DNA of 64,000 bases from Lepturacanthus savala (Eukaryota; Chordata; Actinopteri; Scombriformes; Trichiuridae). Each line of letters starts with the position of its first letter. The first letter of the stretch is position 1. The DNA lies in contig CM060465.1 in assembly GCA_030544235.1 (NCBI GenBank), positions 33,549,488 to 33,613,487 on the forward strand. Reading direction: 5' to 3'. Shown here piece by piece: positions 55,388 through 64,000 of this stretch. Below the pieces are notes generated by a model. The model saw only the letters and a program-made list of their open reading frames with translations, did not search any database and was not told the origin of the DNA. The translations under genes and the position numbers were made by a program.

Positions 55388-56487
55388 GCTGACGAGGTGA
55401 AATGAGAGGATCGTGGGGCCAGGGAGGAATCCACATGCAAACATAGATGCACATTTGCTGCTTTCAAAGCCACCTGCAGCTGGGTATTTACCACAACCTG
55501 GGCAAACAGCAGCCAGCCAGAACTCCACTGCAGCGCCTGCTGTTCGCCCCTCCACCACGCCGTCTGGATTTTACAGGGATATCGTGTTGATCATGTTTCC
55601 CCCAGACGAGAGGGTGTAGTTCCTGAGCTCGAAAGGTGTTGCTGGGAGGCGGGAAAAAATAAAGTGCAAATGAAGTTGGCACAGAACCAAGGTTTTAAAA
55701 TAGTTTTTTTATTGTGTTTTGTTTGAGATCCAGCCCCGAGGCCTCGGTCTTTTCTTTCTTTACCATCAAACATCGTCCTTTTTATCTTTTCACCGGTGAT
55801 CCTATCTGATATTCAGTCAATTAAATCCAAAATAACGCAGCCTATGTAGAACTGGAGCGGAGTTTAGTGTCATAAATGAGCAGCTACTGAGCCTGAGGCA
55901 GTCTGTTAAAGAGTTGTATCCCAATAACCTAAATCTATATCCTGATGTGCTTCATGTTGTTCTCTTAATGGGTCTGTTCTCCCAAAACTCTTAAAAACTG
56001 CTTTCTGCTCTTGGTGGTTTGTATCCGTGCAATTTTTTTTTTATTTATATAGTTCAAAATCACAGATTCAACCCAATGGGCTTTACATTTTGTACAATAC
56101 AACATGCCCTGTCCTTAGACCTTCACATCATACAAGGAAAAACTCAAGTTTAGATTTTTTTTGTGCGCGTTTTCTCGGCTCTGAGTCACAGCACGGCACA
56201 ATGTGCGAATATTTTTCATTGAATATTGACGTGGAAGAAAAAAAAAAGAAAAATCTTGTGCAACATTTCTTTTTAGGAGCAGATTCTTTGGATAATCTGC
56301 TGTTTTGAACAGTTTCTCAAAAGAAAGAAAGCAAGAAAACGGTTCACAGCGAGGGTCTATCGATTATTCAGAGCAACACAGACTCTGGTTCTGGATAGAA
56401 ATGTTGCTGTTACATTTTGAAGCATCATAAAATGTTTATCCATAAAACCCCAGCCAAGGAAAACTCAACAGATATCTCAAATCCTTA
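55388..56487. other. No gene recognised
   Basis: 55390-55800 is balanced. The rest is AT-rich, with TTTATATAGTTCAAAATC near 56044 reminiscent of a fish repeat edge but not delimited. Confidence 0.4.
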
Positions 56488-56722
56488 TTTAACCCATTTA
56501 AACCCATTTAAAGATCTCATGCATATAATTATATCAGTTGAGTCACTAACAATCATGTTATGAATCAATTTTTTCCATTTTGTACTCTTTTCTTTGCAGA
56601 AAATAGCATTTTAATCACTATTAATACATACTATTATTCTATAGTATTATACTAGTTGCTGCTTGTACAAATCTGCCTATAAAAACCTATTTTGGGGGGA
56701 TTATTATAGAGACTAGAATGAT

Positions 56723-56775
<53 letters not shown>

Positions 56776-57130
56776 CTCACAATACATTAGGGATATTGTT
56801 ATTTATGAGTGCTATTCCTATTTCGTCTGCATTTTAATAAAATAAGTAAAAGTTGCCTTTGATATGACTAATAATGAATGAGAATAAACACAGTTAGCAT
56901 TTGTTTAATATTTATTACCCCAAAAACAGTTGAAATCCACTGAGTCACTTACAATATCTTATTATGTGAGTAGTTTATCCATCATAATAGGAGGAAGGGA
57001 CAGGAAGTTGGTGACGTCATGTGACAGGAAGCACTTTTGTCCATTATCGTGTCAGTAGAAAAAAAGATGTATGAGTAACATTTTTGTTTTAATTATAAAA
57101 TGACAGTCACAGGCTGAAAGGGCTTAACCT
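56488..57130 (-). mobile_element. TTAACCCATT-ended element, inverted copy with insertion
   Basis: Reverse complement of 48607-49075: GTTGAGTCACTAAC, TTTGCAGAAAATAGCATTTTA and GCTGCTTGTAC on the left; ATGAGTAACA and AAATGACAGTC on the right. The middle holds (TA)n (56726-56769) and a CCACCACTG-family interior fragment (56770-56970), so it is a nested copy ending about 0.4 kb before plexin exon 1. Confidence 0.5.
56726..56769. repeat. (TA)n microsatellite
   Basis: About 22 TA units inside the inverted element copy. Confidence 0.92.
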
Positions 57131-57543
57131 TCCCCTTGTTTTACACTCGTTTTAGATTTTAAATTCATAAAAGAACCACTTCATTTTCTTTTATTTGCAT
57201 CAAGGTTTTTTGACTTTGTCAGGTAGCCCTAGTTCAACACAATAAAACAAGTGTTTTCACTAAATTATAAAATGCTCTGGTTGAGACCCAAACTGACTCC
57301 TTTGTGTCTTCATTTAGTGTTTGAATCAAAGTTCTACTGCTGAGAATTTTTATTGAAGTAAATTAATTACAGTATATACTATTATTATAATGAAAAAAAT
57401 CAACTTATCAAAAGTCAGCTTGTCAAAACTGAGCTGTTAACATAAGGGATGATAACGGCAAACTAACACAAGATGAAGGTTAAATGTGTTAAATGTACAT
57501 TTTGACCGCATTAATAACTGATTCCGTGTATTCTTCTCTACAG
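57131..57543 (+). other. Intron end upstream of plexin coding exon 1
   Basis: AT-rich, no promoter elements recognised. It ends with a pyrimidine-rich acceptor (TTCTTCTCTACAG, 57531-57543), consistent with the 3' end of a 5' UTR intron. Confidence 0.55.
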
Positions 57544-58676
57544 AGATGGCCAGCTGGGTCTCCCTCCTCCTCTTCCTCATCTGCCAGTCGACCTCGCGAG
57601 CTCAGGAGGAGAGAAGCAACGACGTTCCCATCCTGGAGTTCACCTCGGACACCCCCATCAACAACGTGGTCCAGGACCCCCTCACCGGCCGCATCTACCT
57701 GGGGGCGGTCAACACCATCTTCCAGCTGGGGCCGGGGCTCGTCCAGGAGGCCCGAGCCGAGACCGGCCCCAAGGTGGACGCCCGGTCCTGCACGCCGCCC
57801 GCCTCCGCCTGCCAGGACACGAAGCTCATGCCCAACCTCAACAAGCTCCTGCTGGTGCACCCCACCAACGGCTCGCTGATCGTCTGCGGCAGCCGCTACC
57901 GGGGCATCTGCTCCCTCATGAACCTGACCAACGTGGATCAGCAGCTGTACTACAGCGACAGCAAAGGGGAGAGGACTTACGTGGCGAGCATAGAGGACAA
58001 CGTCAACGTGGTGGGAGTCATGTCTTCGTACTCCAGGGACGGGCACGCCTTCCCCGTGTTCCTCGTCGGGAAGGGCTACGGCAGCCTGGACAGCACCAAA
58101 CTCATCAGCACGAGGATCCTGCAGGACTTCCGCGAGTGGGTCGTCTTTGAGAGCATCATCGAGGCGTCCACGGTGCAGACGACGCCGTTCGTCCCCAAGT
58201 ACCTGCACGACTTCCGCCACGCCTTCAAAGAGGACGGGTTCGTCTATTTCCTCTTCTCAAGGACCCTGGACGGCACGGACAACAAAAACCTGACCTACGT
58301 GTCCCGCCTCTGCGAGAACGACCACCACTACTACTCCCACACGGAGCTGCAGCTGAACTGCGGCCCGAATAACCGGTTCAACAAAGTCCAAGCAGCGTAC
58401 GTGGCCTCGCCCGGGAAAGAGCTGGCTCGCGTCATGACGGAATCGGGAACGTACGGGAAGGTCTTCTCCTGGAATAAGGTTCTGTTCATGGTGGCGAGTC
58501 CGGACGACGACGACAGCATCTCGGCCCTCTGCATGTATCCGCTCAACGCCATCAACGAGCGGCTGGTGGACATCATCAGCGCCTGCTACAGCGACTCTGG
58601 GAAAATATCTGGGTTCGCTGCCGTGGACATTCCCTACTCATCCAAAACTGATGAATTCTGCACGTCAAGGATTGCG
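57544..58676 (+). CDS. plxnb: Plexin coding exon 1: signal peptide and most of the sema domain
   Basis: The exon codes for residues 1-377 and ends in phase 0 after Ile-Ala, at the donor GTAAGA (58677). One large exon covering most of the sema domain is typical of vertebrate plexins. The acceptor TTCTCTACAG ends at 57543, so the exon probably opens with AG directly before the ATG at 57546. That ATG is the first in frame and begins a signal peptide with a Leu-rich core (residues 7-12). Position -3 of the start context would come from an upstream non-coding exon not identified here. Sema cysteines are at 82, 89, 114, 122, 256, 272, 329, 347 and 372. The exon is visibly GC- and CpG-rich against AT-rich flanks. 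If the acceptor is not used, the 5' UTR would run on upstream. Confidence 0.92.
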
Positions 58677-61619
58677 GTAAGATGCACCTGCAGATTGAAG
58701 ATTGAAGTAGAAAAGACTCTCTGAGAGCACAGACCTCCACCAAGTATATTATGACTCCCACCACAACACCTAACGTCCTATATGATGCAGATGCATGATA
58801 TTACCACCAGGTGGCGCCTGTTTTAAGGCGTATTTTCCGCAATGTTGCCAAACAAAAGAATACTCAGTATTCAGTATATTCAATATTCAGTCCAGAAATC
58901 AAGATTTCTTTCAGATTATTACCAAAATTGTATCATCTGTTCATGGTTCCATTGCCAACATTCGCTGAAAATGTGATGCAAATTCAGTCAAAACCTTTGG
59001 AGTTATTTTGACAGACAGAAAAAATGCTGGGTAAAACATAACCTCCTTGGCGACGGTAAAAACCAGTTTGAGAACAACAAGAGTGTAGAACTAGAATTCC
59101 CTTTTGTCTAATTAATAATGCACAGATGTTCATTGTTTACTTTAATGTCTGTGTTGACTTTGTTCTGCAGATTCTTTATATTGTTTCTCTAAATCTCTCG
59201 ATCTCTCCCACATTTCCACTCCCTCCACTTTTCTTTCTCCCCAATTCCCTAAACTCATCCAAAATGATTCAATATACCTTAATTCGTTTTCCACATACAC
59301 CGCCGCTTGGAGGTTTGATTCCCACATTTTCCTCTCTCATGCACGGTGGGGAAAGAAGTCTCAGGCTTTCAGACTGCAGTGTTAATTTTGACTTCACTTA
59401 TATTGAGTTAAAGTTGCAATTTGGATGTTTTCTTTTAATAAAATGATGCAGACGAACGGTAAAGTCGACAAAATAAACATGCATCTTCATCTTTGTGCTT
59501 TTTCTTTTCCCTTTAACAGAAGGATATGTTGGATACCTACAAGTGTGGTGCAGACTTCCTGCCTTCCCCTCTGGCCAGCAAGCCAAAGTTTGCCTTAAAG
59601 GCAGACGCTGAGCTGACCAGGCCGGGCCTTATGACCGCCGTGGCCGTCGCTGTAGAGAACGACCACACCATCGCCTTCTTAGGAAACAACCAGGGAGAGG
59701 TCGTCAAGGTGGAGCCGCTTCTCTGATCTTGAACTTTTGGTTTTTACCGGGAACTAAAGACCTGTTGTCTGACAGTGTTTTAATTTTCCAGTTACACCTG
59801 ACCGCCCAGCCGTATGTGTACAGTAAGACGCCTGGAGACACCATGGGAGAGAAGGTCAACAAGAACCTGTTCTTTGACCTCAGCCAGAGCCACCTCTACA
59901 TTACCACGGACAAGAAGGTGCATATGTCAGGGCTAAGGTTGCAAATTTACCAAAGTTGGACTCTTTCCATTTACCAAATTTAATTCTGGCCCTTGACAGG
60001 AAACTTAAATATAGTTTGAGTAAACATACTGTCGCTTAATCTTGGCTGAAACAATCCGATTTAATGCAAGTAGACTCCTCAATCCCAAAGCACAAGACTA
60101 TTGAAGATTTACATTTAAACCCACAGACTATATAAAGCCAAGAAAGTTTAAATAATATGGTAATACTGGAATGCAACCCTAGTCAGGGCTCTTTTCTAAA
60201 CATCTGTGGCTTTATTAAAACAAGCTTCTTTCTCTCTGTAACCATCATCTATACATGGTTTATAGACAGTTTATTCACCTTTATTTAACTTATTTAAAGG
60301 TTGGTTAATAGTTAATTAGATTGTAAAGCATTATCTGGATGATTATTGTAAAGATATAATTGATATTTGAAATGCTTAATGAATACTTTATAGTGCATCT
60401 ATCAACTTTAAGGTTTGTTAAAACCAATTACAAAGAATTAGCAGAGTAAATAACTGTTTAATTAAGCATTTATAGACTATAGTTATAATATAAATTTACC
60501 TGTATCTCTACAACTCAGGAAGGTCAAAGGAAGGTGATATATACAAACCCTTTGTCTTGAAATGAGAGTGTTTAATATTTTATTTTATAGAAAAGTTTAT
60601 TATTATGAATTCATAATGTGGTAAATAGGTTTTTTCACAGTTGATCTAAGACCCTTTATATTAAAGTGTCTTCTATTTGAAATCTTAAACTACCAGGCAC
60701 AAACCTAAAAATAATGTACCCAAAATAAGAAGTTTACTCTACTCCAATCCCGTTTTATTACAGCCATAACCCTGGTGTAATTTAAATGGTAAATCTTGAA
60801 ACTTTACAACCAAAACCGTCAGAAATAATGCCACTAAGGCTCAAATGTCTCACAGGTTGGAAATTGTGCAAAAAGGGGAAACAGCAGGCGACAGTGTGCA
60901 TTCTCTCAAAGATCTTCATGGTGTTGCACTCAGTTGTTCACATGAAAGTGAAAGTGAAAAATTTTTCAAGAACGAGGGAAAAAATAATAAGAGGAAACAC
61001 AACAAATCCAAAGCCAACAGGGCAGATGCTCAGCTGAAGGTCCACAAAACATAAAGAAGGGGAAAAAAACAGCTCACACACTGCAGGGCTCCGGTATCAA
61101 AAGATATAATTTATATTTTTGATACTGCAGCTCTGCAGTGTGCGAGCTGGGTTTTTTTCCCTTCTCAGACTGAAAAAAATAACCCTGCAAACCCTCACCT
61201 CTGCACAGATGGCTTGTTTTTATCAGAATGTTCAGAGTTTCAGTGACACCTTAAAGAGGCATCAAATAGAAGAGCTCCAGTATTTTGTGAAGTCAACGTA
61301 CTTTCCTGTACTCCAGTTTCGGCGCTTAGACCCGAGTTGAGTAATTGAACGCGGGGAGCAAACATGAGACCATATGCTATAACAGGACTTGTTTTACTCC
61401 CACTTTGCACAGCTGCAACAAACTGATAAATGCTGTACAGTGGTGGCGTGTCTCTCCCCCCGAGGTGCATCATTTGATCATGTTTTATGTCGTAAACGCT
61501 GCAGATCACGAAGGTGCCGGTGCAGACGTGCCTCCAAAAGAAAGACTGTCAATCATGTGTGGAAATGAGGGACCCTTACTGTGGCTGGTGTGTTCTGGAG
61601 GGCAGGTGAGGATCTCCCC

Positions 61620-61656
<37 letters not shown>

Positions 61657-64000
61657 GCACTTAGGAATGAACACACACAGCGACAGGCTAACACAAACAC
61701 CCACGCATGCAATTCCATCTGTAAAACACAGTGGGGTATTTGTTCAGTGTTTTATGGCAGACACTTTTAGTACCCCTCTGTGTTTATATTCCATCTACTG
61801 TTGTCCATAGAACCGTAAGGAATTAAAGCTGTTTGTCAGTCTCATGCAGCGAAAAACGCTCAATGCAATCTACTCTCATCAGCTCACATTTATCAGGGTC
61901 TGCATGTGTCGTATGTATCATATCTTTTATCCACAAAGATCGTATCAGACGAGCAGTTGTCCATTCTGTGGAAATAGATGAAACCCAGAAACGTTGAATT
62001 GCAAATAATCCAATGATCAGGAAACAAAGATATCAAATACACTACTAATAATAAGTTAGATATATTATTTACATCAGTGTTCTCCCTATTTATTTGAAAT
62101 TTAAAGAAATAAGTAAACATTCCCTTTGATTCTACTAATAATAAGAGGAAACACCATTATTATTACCCCAAAAATGTATGAAATTCACTGAGTTTCACAA
62201 TATCCCTTAACTGGGAACTTAAATATAGTTGTGGATTGTAGCATAATCTTGATTTTAAAGGGATAGTCCATTTTTGATAGTCATAGAAGTAGGTGCTTTA
62301 CCTTTTATTGTCATTACAAGCTGTTTCCAGACCAGTGGAGCAGAATTGGCCATTATCAGGGAACTTAATTATAGTTGGGGTAAATATATTGTAGCACAGG
62401 CTAAAACAACCAGATTTAAAGGGATAGTTCGACATTTTTGAAAATTCGACATGTTTCCCATGGTCACAGCAGCATGTGCTTTACCTATTTCTGTCGTTAC
62501 AAGCTGTTTCCAGACCAGTGGGGCAGAATAGGCCCTTAACAGGGAAAATATATTGGGGTAAATCTATTGTAGCGTAGGCTAAAACAGACCGATTTAAAGA
62601 GATAGATCAACATTTTTGAAAATCAGGATTGAGGCCACGCCCCCTTCATGGACTGTGGACACATGCACAAATGATTTCTCGATGCCAAGTTTATTGAAAT
62701 GAATATTTCCAGAATCCCCCAGATTAACTTCTTCTGGAAAGTGTCTTGAAATTAACCAGAAATTTACTGGAAGTTTGCAAACGTAATCCGTCTTATTCTC
62801 ACATCGAGTCGAAGAAAAGGAGAAGCAAAATCAGAAAAAAATCTGCACAGATCTCGCTTGGGCATCAGTTTTTATTCATACAGACACGTTGGGGGGGAAA
62901 CCAGCTTTGCCTTTTGAGGCCTTGTGAAAGCATTTCTTGTTCCTCCTCCATGTGAAGGTGTACCAGGAGGTCTGAGTGCCGGCGGGCGGAGGAGAAGAAC
63001 GGCTGGCTGTGGAGCCCCAGGCAGCAGTGTGTCAAGATCGTCTCCTTCTATCCTCCCAACCTCTCCTGCAAAAAGACTCAGAAGGTAGAGCTCTGCATCT
63101 CCCCTCTCTCTTTTCTCTCTCCTCCTTTTGTTCTGCAGGCCTCTTTCTGTCTGTCGCTCCACGGTGCACAAACCCCAACAGGATAGTCTGAGTAATGAAC
63201 TGTTTCCATTGTGAATCAGAGACCCTGGGCTCTAGATATTCCTGCTCTGTATTGATCCGTCCCGAAAACTCCAAACTGGCTTATTATAACCGCCCTGGTT
63301 GATTGTGTTGGAAGATGGAGGAGGCTCTCCAGTGTGTGCACACTCTCTCTAAAGTTGTTTTTTTCATTCCTCCGCTTCCCGACTACTTATCTACCTCTCC
63401 GTCTGTGACTCATTCTTGTATTCCCATCAACAGCCGCCCTGTCTTTCTCATTCTCTATTTTTAAAAGGAAACCGTTTGTGTTTGAGCACACCTAAGTTAT
63501 TTTTCCTGTGAGCTTAAATATGCAGCTGCAGTCCAAGGCAAGTTTATTTCTATGGAACATTTCAACAAGGTAATTCAAAATGCTTCACATAAAACATTAA
63601 AAAGCATCAAGATACAATTAAAAACAGTTGTTTTTTTCCAGTTCTCTTCCGGTGACTCTATCTACTTAGGCCCTAAACCATTCAGTGCTTTATAAACCAG
63701 TAAAAGTATTTTAAAGTTAATTCTTTGGCAAACAGAAAGCACCTCCAGCAGCAGCATTTTGAATTAGCTGCAGCCGTCTGATTGTGTTCTGTGAGGGGAA
63801 AAATGCTGCCTACACTAATTTTTCCTGATTTATTCCATCCAGGTTAAGATCAACATCCCCTCGCTTCCCACCATCGGGCTCTCCGACCGTCTCCACTGCA
63901 CCGTCGAGTCGTTCCAGAGCGACGGCACCATGTCGGACTCGGGTCAGGTCTCCTGTGACCTGCCCCACCCCTCACTTATACCGCAGACACCTGAGGACCA
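57546..64000 (+). CDS. plxnb: Class-B plexin, 5' coding part (six exons, cut by window edge)
   Basis: Plexins are single-pass cell-surface receptors for semaphorins that guide axons and cell migration; class B signals through Rho GEFs and an intracellular GAP domain, which lies beyond this window. Join 57546-58676, 59520-59708, 59792-59917, 61505-61605, 62958-63084 and 63843-64000 gives about 610 residues in one frame with GT/AG borders. Seen: hydrophobic signal peptide (about residues 1-19), sema domain (about 28-485), PSI domain with eight Cys (491, 497, 500, 508, 511, 517, 523, 540) and core DPYCGWCV, then the start of the first IPT region. Sequons lie at N108, N126, N248 and N550. The signatures TGP, CTPP, NLNKLLL, CGS.Y.GIC, VGKG and HTIAFLG fit class B. 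Remembered human paralogues compare slightly better for B2 than B1 or B3, so the paralogue is unsettled (plxnb2-like favoured). No internal stop or frameshift is seen. Confidence 0.92.
58677..59519 (+). other. Plexin intron 1 (coding), with a dispersed repeat
   Basis: 843 bases. Positions about 58730-59055 match the general form of a teleost repeat bounded by ACCTCCACCAAG on the left and CCTCCTTGGCGACGG on the right, remembered from other fish genomes. Within it, 58804-58817 reads CCACCAGGTGGCGC, close to the CTCF core. The rest (59060-59519) is AT-rich with a pyrimidine-rich stretch at 59190-59250; nothing else is recognised. Confidence 0.7.
58804..58817 (+). promoter_or_regulatory. CTCF-like motif in intron 1
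   Basis: CCACCAGGTGGCGC differs by one base from the strong CTCF core CCACCAGGGGGCGC. It lies inside a dispersed-repeat copy, a known way for CTCF sites to spread. A motif match alone does not show occupancy. Confidence 0.35.
59520..59708 (+). CDS. plxnb: Plexin coding exon 2: C-terminal sema blades
   Basis: 63 codons, phase 0 at both ends. Acceptor CTTTAACAG ends at 59519 and donor GTGGAG starts at 59709. It codes residues 378-440, beginning KDMLDTYKCG and containing TAVAVAVENDHTIAFLG, a strong match to the last sema blades of class-B plexins (human B1 and B2 both have near-identical HT.AFLG motifs). The donor is a weak match to consensus (GTGGAG), but the next intron is short and the join keeps the frame. 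Confidence 0.92.
59709..59791 (+). other. 83-base intron 2 of the plexin gene
   Basis: Very short intron bounded by GTGGAG and TTTTCCAG. Reading through it brings in stop codons (TGA at 59726-59728), so it must be spliced. Introns near 80 bases are common in teleosts. Confidence 0.85.
59792..59917 (+). CDS. plxnb: Plexin coding exon 3: end of sema domain
   Basis: 42 codons, phase 0 at both ends. Acceptor TTAATTTTCCAG ends at 59791 and donor GTGCAT starts at 59918. It codes residues 441-482, including NKNLFFDLSQSHLYITTDKK, which aligns with the plexin stretch where a beta-strand reading LY.MT closes the propeller. Only 83 bases separate it from exon 2. Confidence 0.9.
59918..61504 (+). other. 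Plexin intron 3, with repeat insertion
   Basis: 1,587 bases, AT-rich. 59933-60183 is a short dispersed repeat (separate entry). 60184-61504 has no recognised element; 60950-61070 is purine-rich and gives short open frames that resemble no protein. Confidence 0.8.
59933..60183. repeat. Short element with GGTTGCAAA / TGCAACCCTA ends (family R2)
   Basis: The left end reads AAGGTTGCAAATTTACCAAAG and the right end GGAATGCAACCCTAG, roughly inverted. The inside (GGCCCTTGACAGGAAACTTA...) is shared with copies at 1964-2317, 4651-5150, 36490-36925 and 62196-62790. It looks like a short non-autonomous DNA transposon; no superfamily is assigned. Confidence 0.55.
61505..61605 (+). CDS. plxnb: Plexin coding exon 4: start of the PSI domain
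   Basis: 33 codons plus 2 bases. Acceptor CGCTGCAG ends at 61504 and donor GTGAGG starts at 61606; the last codon is split 2+1 with exon 5. It codes ITKVPVQTC and the PSI core DPYCGWCVLEGR (residues 483-516, the last completed by exon 5). PSI domains are small cysteine-knot modules that orient the sema propeller on the receptor stalk. A CA/TA microsatellite starts 14 bases after the exon. Confidence 0.92.
61620..61656. repeat. (CA)n(TA)n microsatellite
   Basis: CA repeat passing into TA repeat just after the exon 4 donor (61606). It may be length-polymorphic. Confidence 0.9.
62035..62200 (+). repeat. CCACCACTG-family interior fragment in plexin intron 4
   Basis: CATCAGTGTTCTCCCTATTT, ATTCCCTTTGATTCTACTAA and AGGAAACACCATTATTATTA match 53345-53480. 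Confidence 0.5.
62196..62790 (+). repeat. R2-family copy in plexin intron 4
   Basis: Contains the family phrases GGGAACTTAAATATAGTTG, TAAAGGGATAGT and CTGTTTCCAGACCAGTGG two to three times, so it is an internally repeated copy. It ends with CCAGAAATTTACTGGAAGTTTGCAA. No coding potential. Confidence 0.55.
62958..63084 (+). CDS. plxnb: Plexin coding exon 5: end of PSI and linker
   Basis: 1 + 126 bases; the first G completes the Arg codon from exon 4. Acceptor TCCATGTGAAG ends at 62957 and donor GTAGAG starts at 63085; exit phase 0. It codes CTRRSEC, RAEEKNGWLWS and QQCVKI, the usual PSI C-terminal half (WLWS is a plexin-B hallmark), then YPPNLSC with an N-glycosylation sequon (N550). A pyrimidine-rich tract (TTCTTGTTCCTCCTCC) precedes the acceptor. 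Confidence 0.91.
63085..63842 (+). other. Plexin intron 5, with LINE remnant
   Basis: 758 bases. Starts with a pyrimidine-rich tract (63100-63130). 63535-63790 carries a LINE tail and reverse-transcriptase remnant on the minus strand (separate entry). Confidence 0.8.
63535..63790 (-). pseudogene. LINE retrotransposon 3' remnant
   Basis: On the minus strand one short frame reads FKILLLVYKALNGLGPK, and an adjacent frame reads RLQLIQNAAAGG. Both are the C-terminal reverse-transcriptase motifs seen in fish non-LTR elements of the L2/Rex1/Jockey type. Frameshifts separate them, so the copy is dead. The left part (63535-63630) is the tail; a related tail, without the coding part, is at about 15795-15875. 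Confidence 0.65.
63843..64000 (+). CDS. plxnb: Plexin coding exon 6 (partial): start of first IPT region
   Basis: Open to the window edge in phase 0 (52 codons plus 2 bases). Acceptor TTCCATCCAG ends at 63842. It codes residues from 559, VKINIPSLPTIGLSDRLHC to PQTPEDH, which resembles the start of the post-PSI region of human plexin-B2 (VQLTV..LP..., then P...QDHV). No donor is seen before the edge. Confidence 0.88.

Larger units (their letters stand above)
61606..62957 (+). other. Plexin intron 4, repeat-rich
   Basis: 1,352 bases. Contains a (CA)n(TA)n microsatellite (61620-61656), a fragment of the CCACCACTG-family interior (62035-62200) and a long dispersed-repeat copy (62196-62790). The last 160 bases before exon 5 look unique. 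Confidence 0.8.

Noticed and set aside
57489..58220. 243-codon minus-strand frame
   Set aside because: It lies antisense to plexin exon 1. The GC-rich codons of the real exon remove stops on the other strand; the product (runs of Val, Asp, Gly, Ala) matches no family.
58677..58724. Extension of plexin exon 1 to a stop at 58722-58724
   Set aside because: The frame stays open 15 codons past Ala377, but a good donor (GTAAGA) lies at 58677 and exon 2 continues the sema domain in phase, so the extension is intron.

Overview
The window looks like a piece of a ray-finned fish (teleost) nuclear genome. It has one vertebrate-type split gene near the right end. The rest is AT-rich DNA with long CA/TG and TA microsatellites and many decayed DNA transposons of the Tc1/mariner and hAT kinds common in teleosts. 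No bacterial, organellar or viral gene organisation is seen. All statements were made by reading the sequence; no alignment or search was run.

The only convincing host gene is the 5' coding part of a class-B plexin (semaphorin receptor) on the + strand, 57546 to the window edge. Six coding exons can be joined with consensus GT/AG borders and consistent phase: 57544-58676, 59520-59708, 59792-59917, 61505-61605, 62958-63084 and 63843-64000 (cut by the edge). They encode about 610 residues: signal peptide, a sema domain mostly in one 1.13-kb exon, a complete eight-cysteine PSI domain and the start of the first IPT region. Plexin-B2 is the closest human relative from memory, but the paralogue is unresolved. 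The first coding exon begins two bases before the ATG behind a good splice acceptor, so the promoter and 5' UTR exon(s) should lie further upstream. The GC-rich stretches at about 16680-17200 and 30110-30500 are weak candidates.

Positions 1-57540 hold no convincing host protein-coding gene. Recognisable content, left to right: a tandemly doubled dispersed repeat (1-640); a nested transposon insertion (1964-2780); a low-repeat block (5150-9590) that could hold conserved non-coding elements; an element with AAAGGTCCC ends (9594-9969); (CA)(TA) microsatellites (10291, 19659); repeats ending in GCAGTGT (10778-11490, 34345-34866); hAT/BED-type remnants (15353-15920, 39268-39900); a Tc1-type MITE (22179-22639); a MITE-like inverted repeat with CCATCTTG arms (22970-23465); a 0.4-kb tandem duplication (25335-26075); a TTTAGT-rich element (28105-29583); a 33-bp minisatellite inside a possible hAT-like element (30560-31407); a local triplication with an inverted partial copy (32021-33765); an inverted pair of Tc1-type MITEs (40906, 43188); an unrecognised near-open frame (44039-44620); elements with TTAACCCATT ends (48607-49075, 56488-57130); a CCACCACTG-ended family (52991-53667 and relatives); and one nearly full-length dead Tc1-like transposon (54115-55385).

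The same repeat families continue into the plexin introns (58730-59055, 59933-60183, 62035-62790, 63535-63790). The gene therefore sits in repeat-invaded DNA, and only its exons are clearly GC-richer than their surroundings. No undescribed multi-gene system was found. The items most worth following up are the gene-free upstream region, the missing 5' UTR exon, a CTCF-like site inside an intronic repeat, the YY1-like inverted repeat, and the local duplications.
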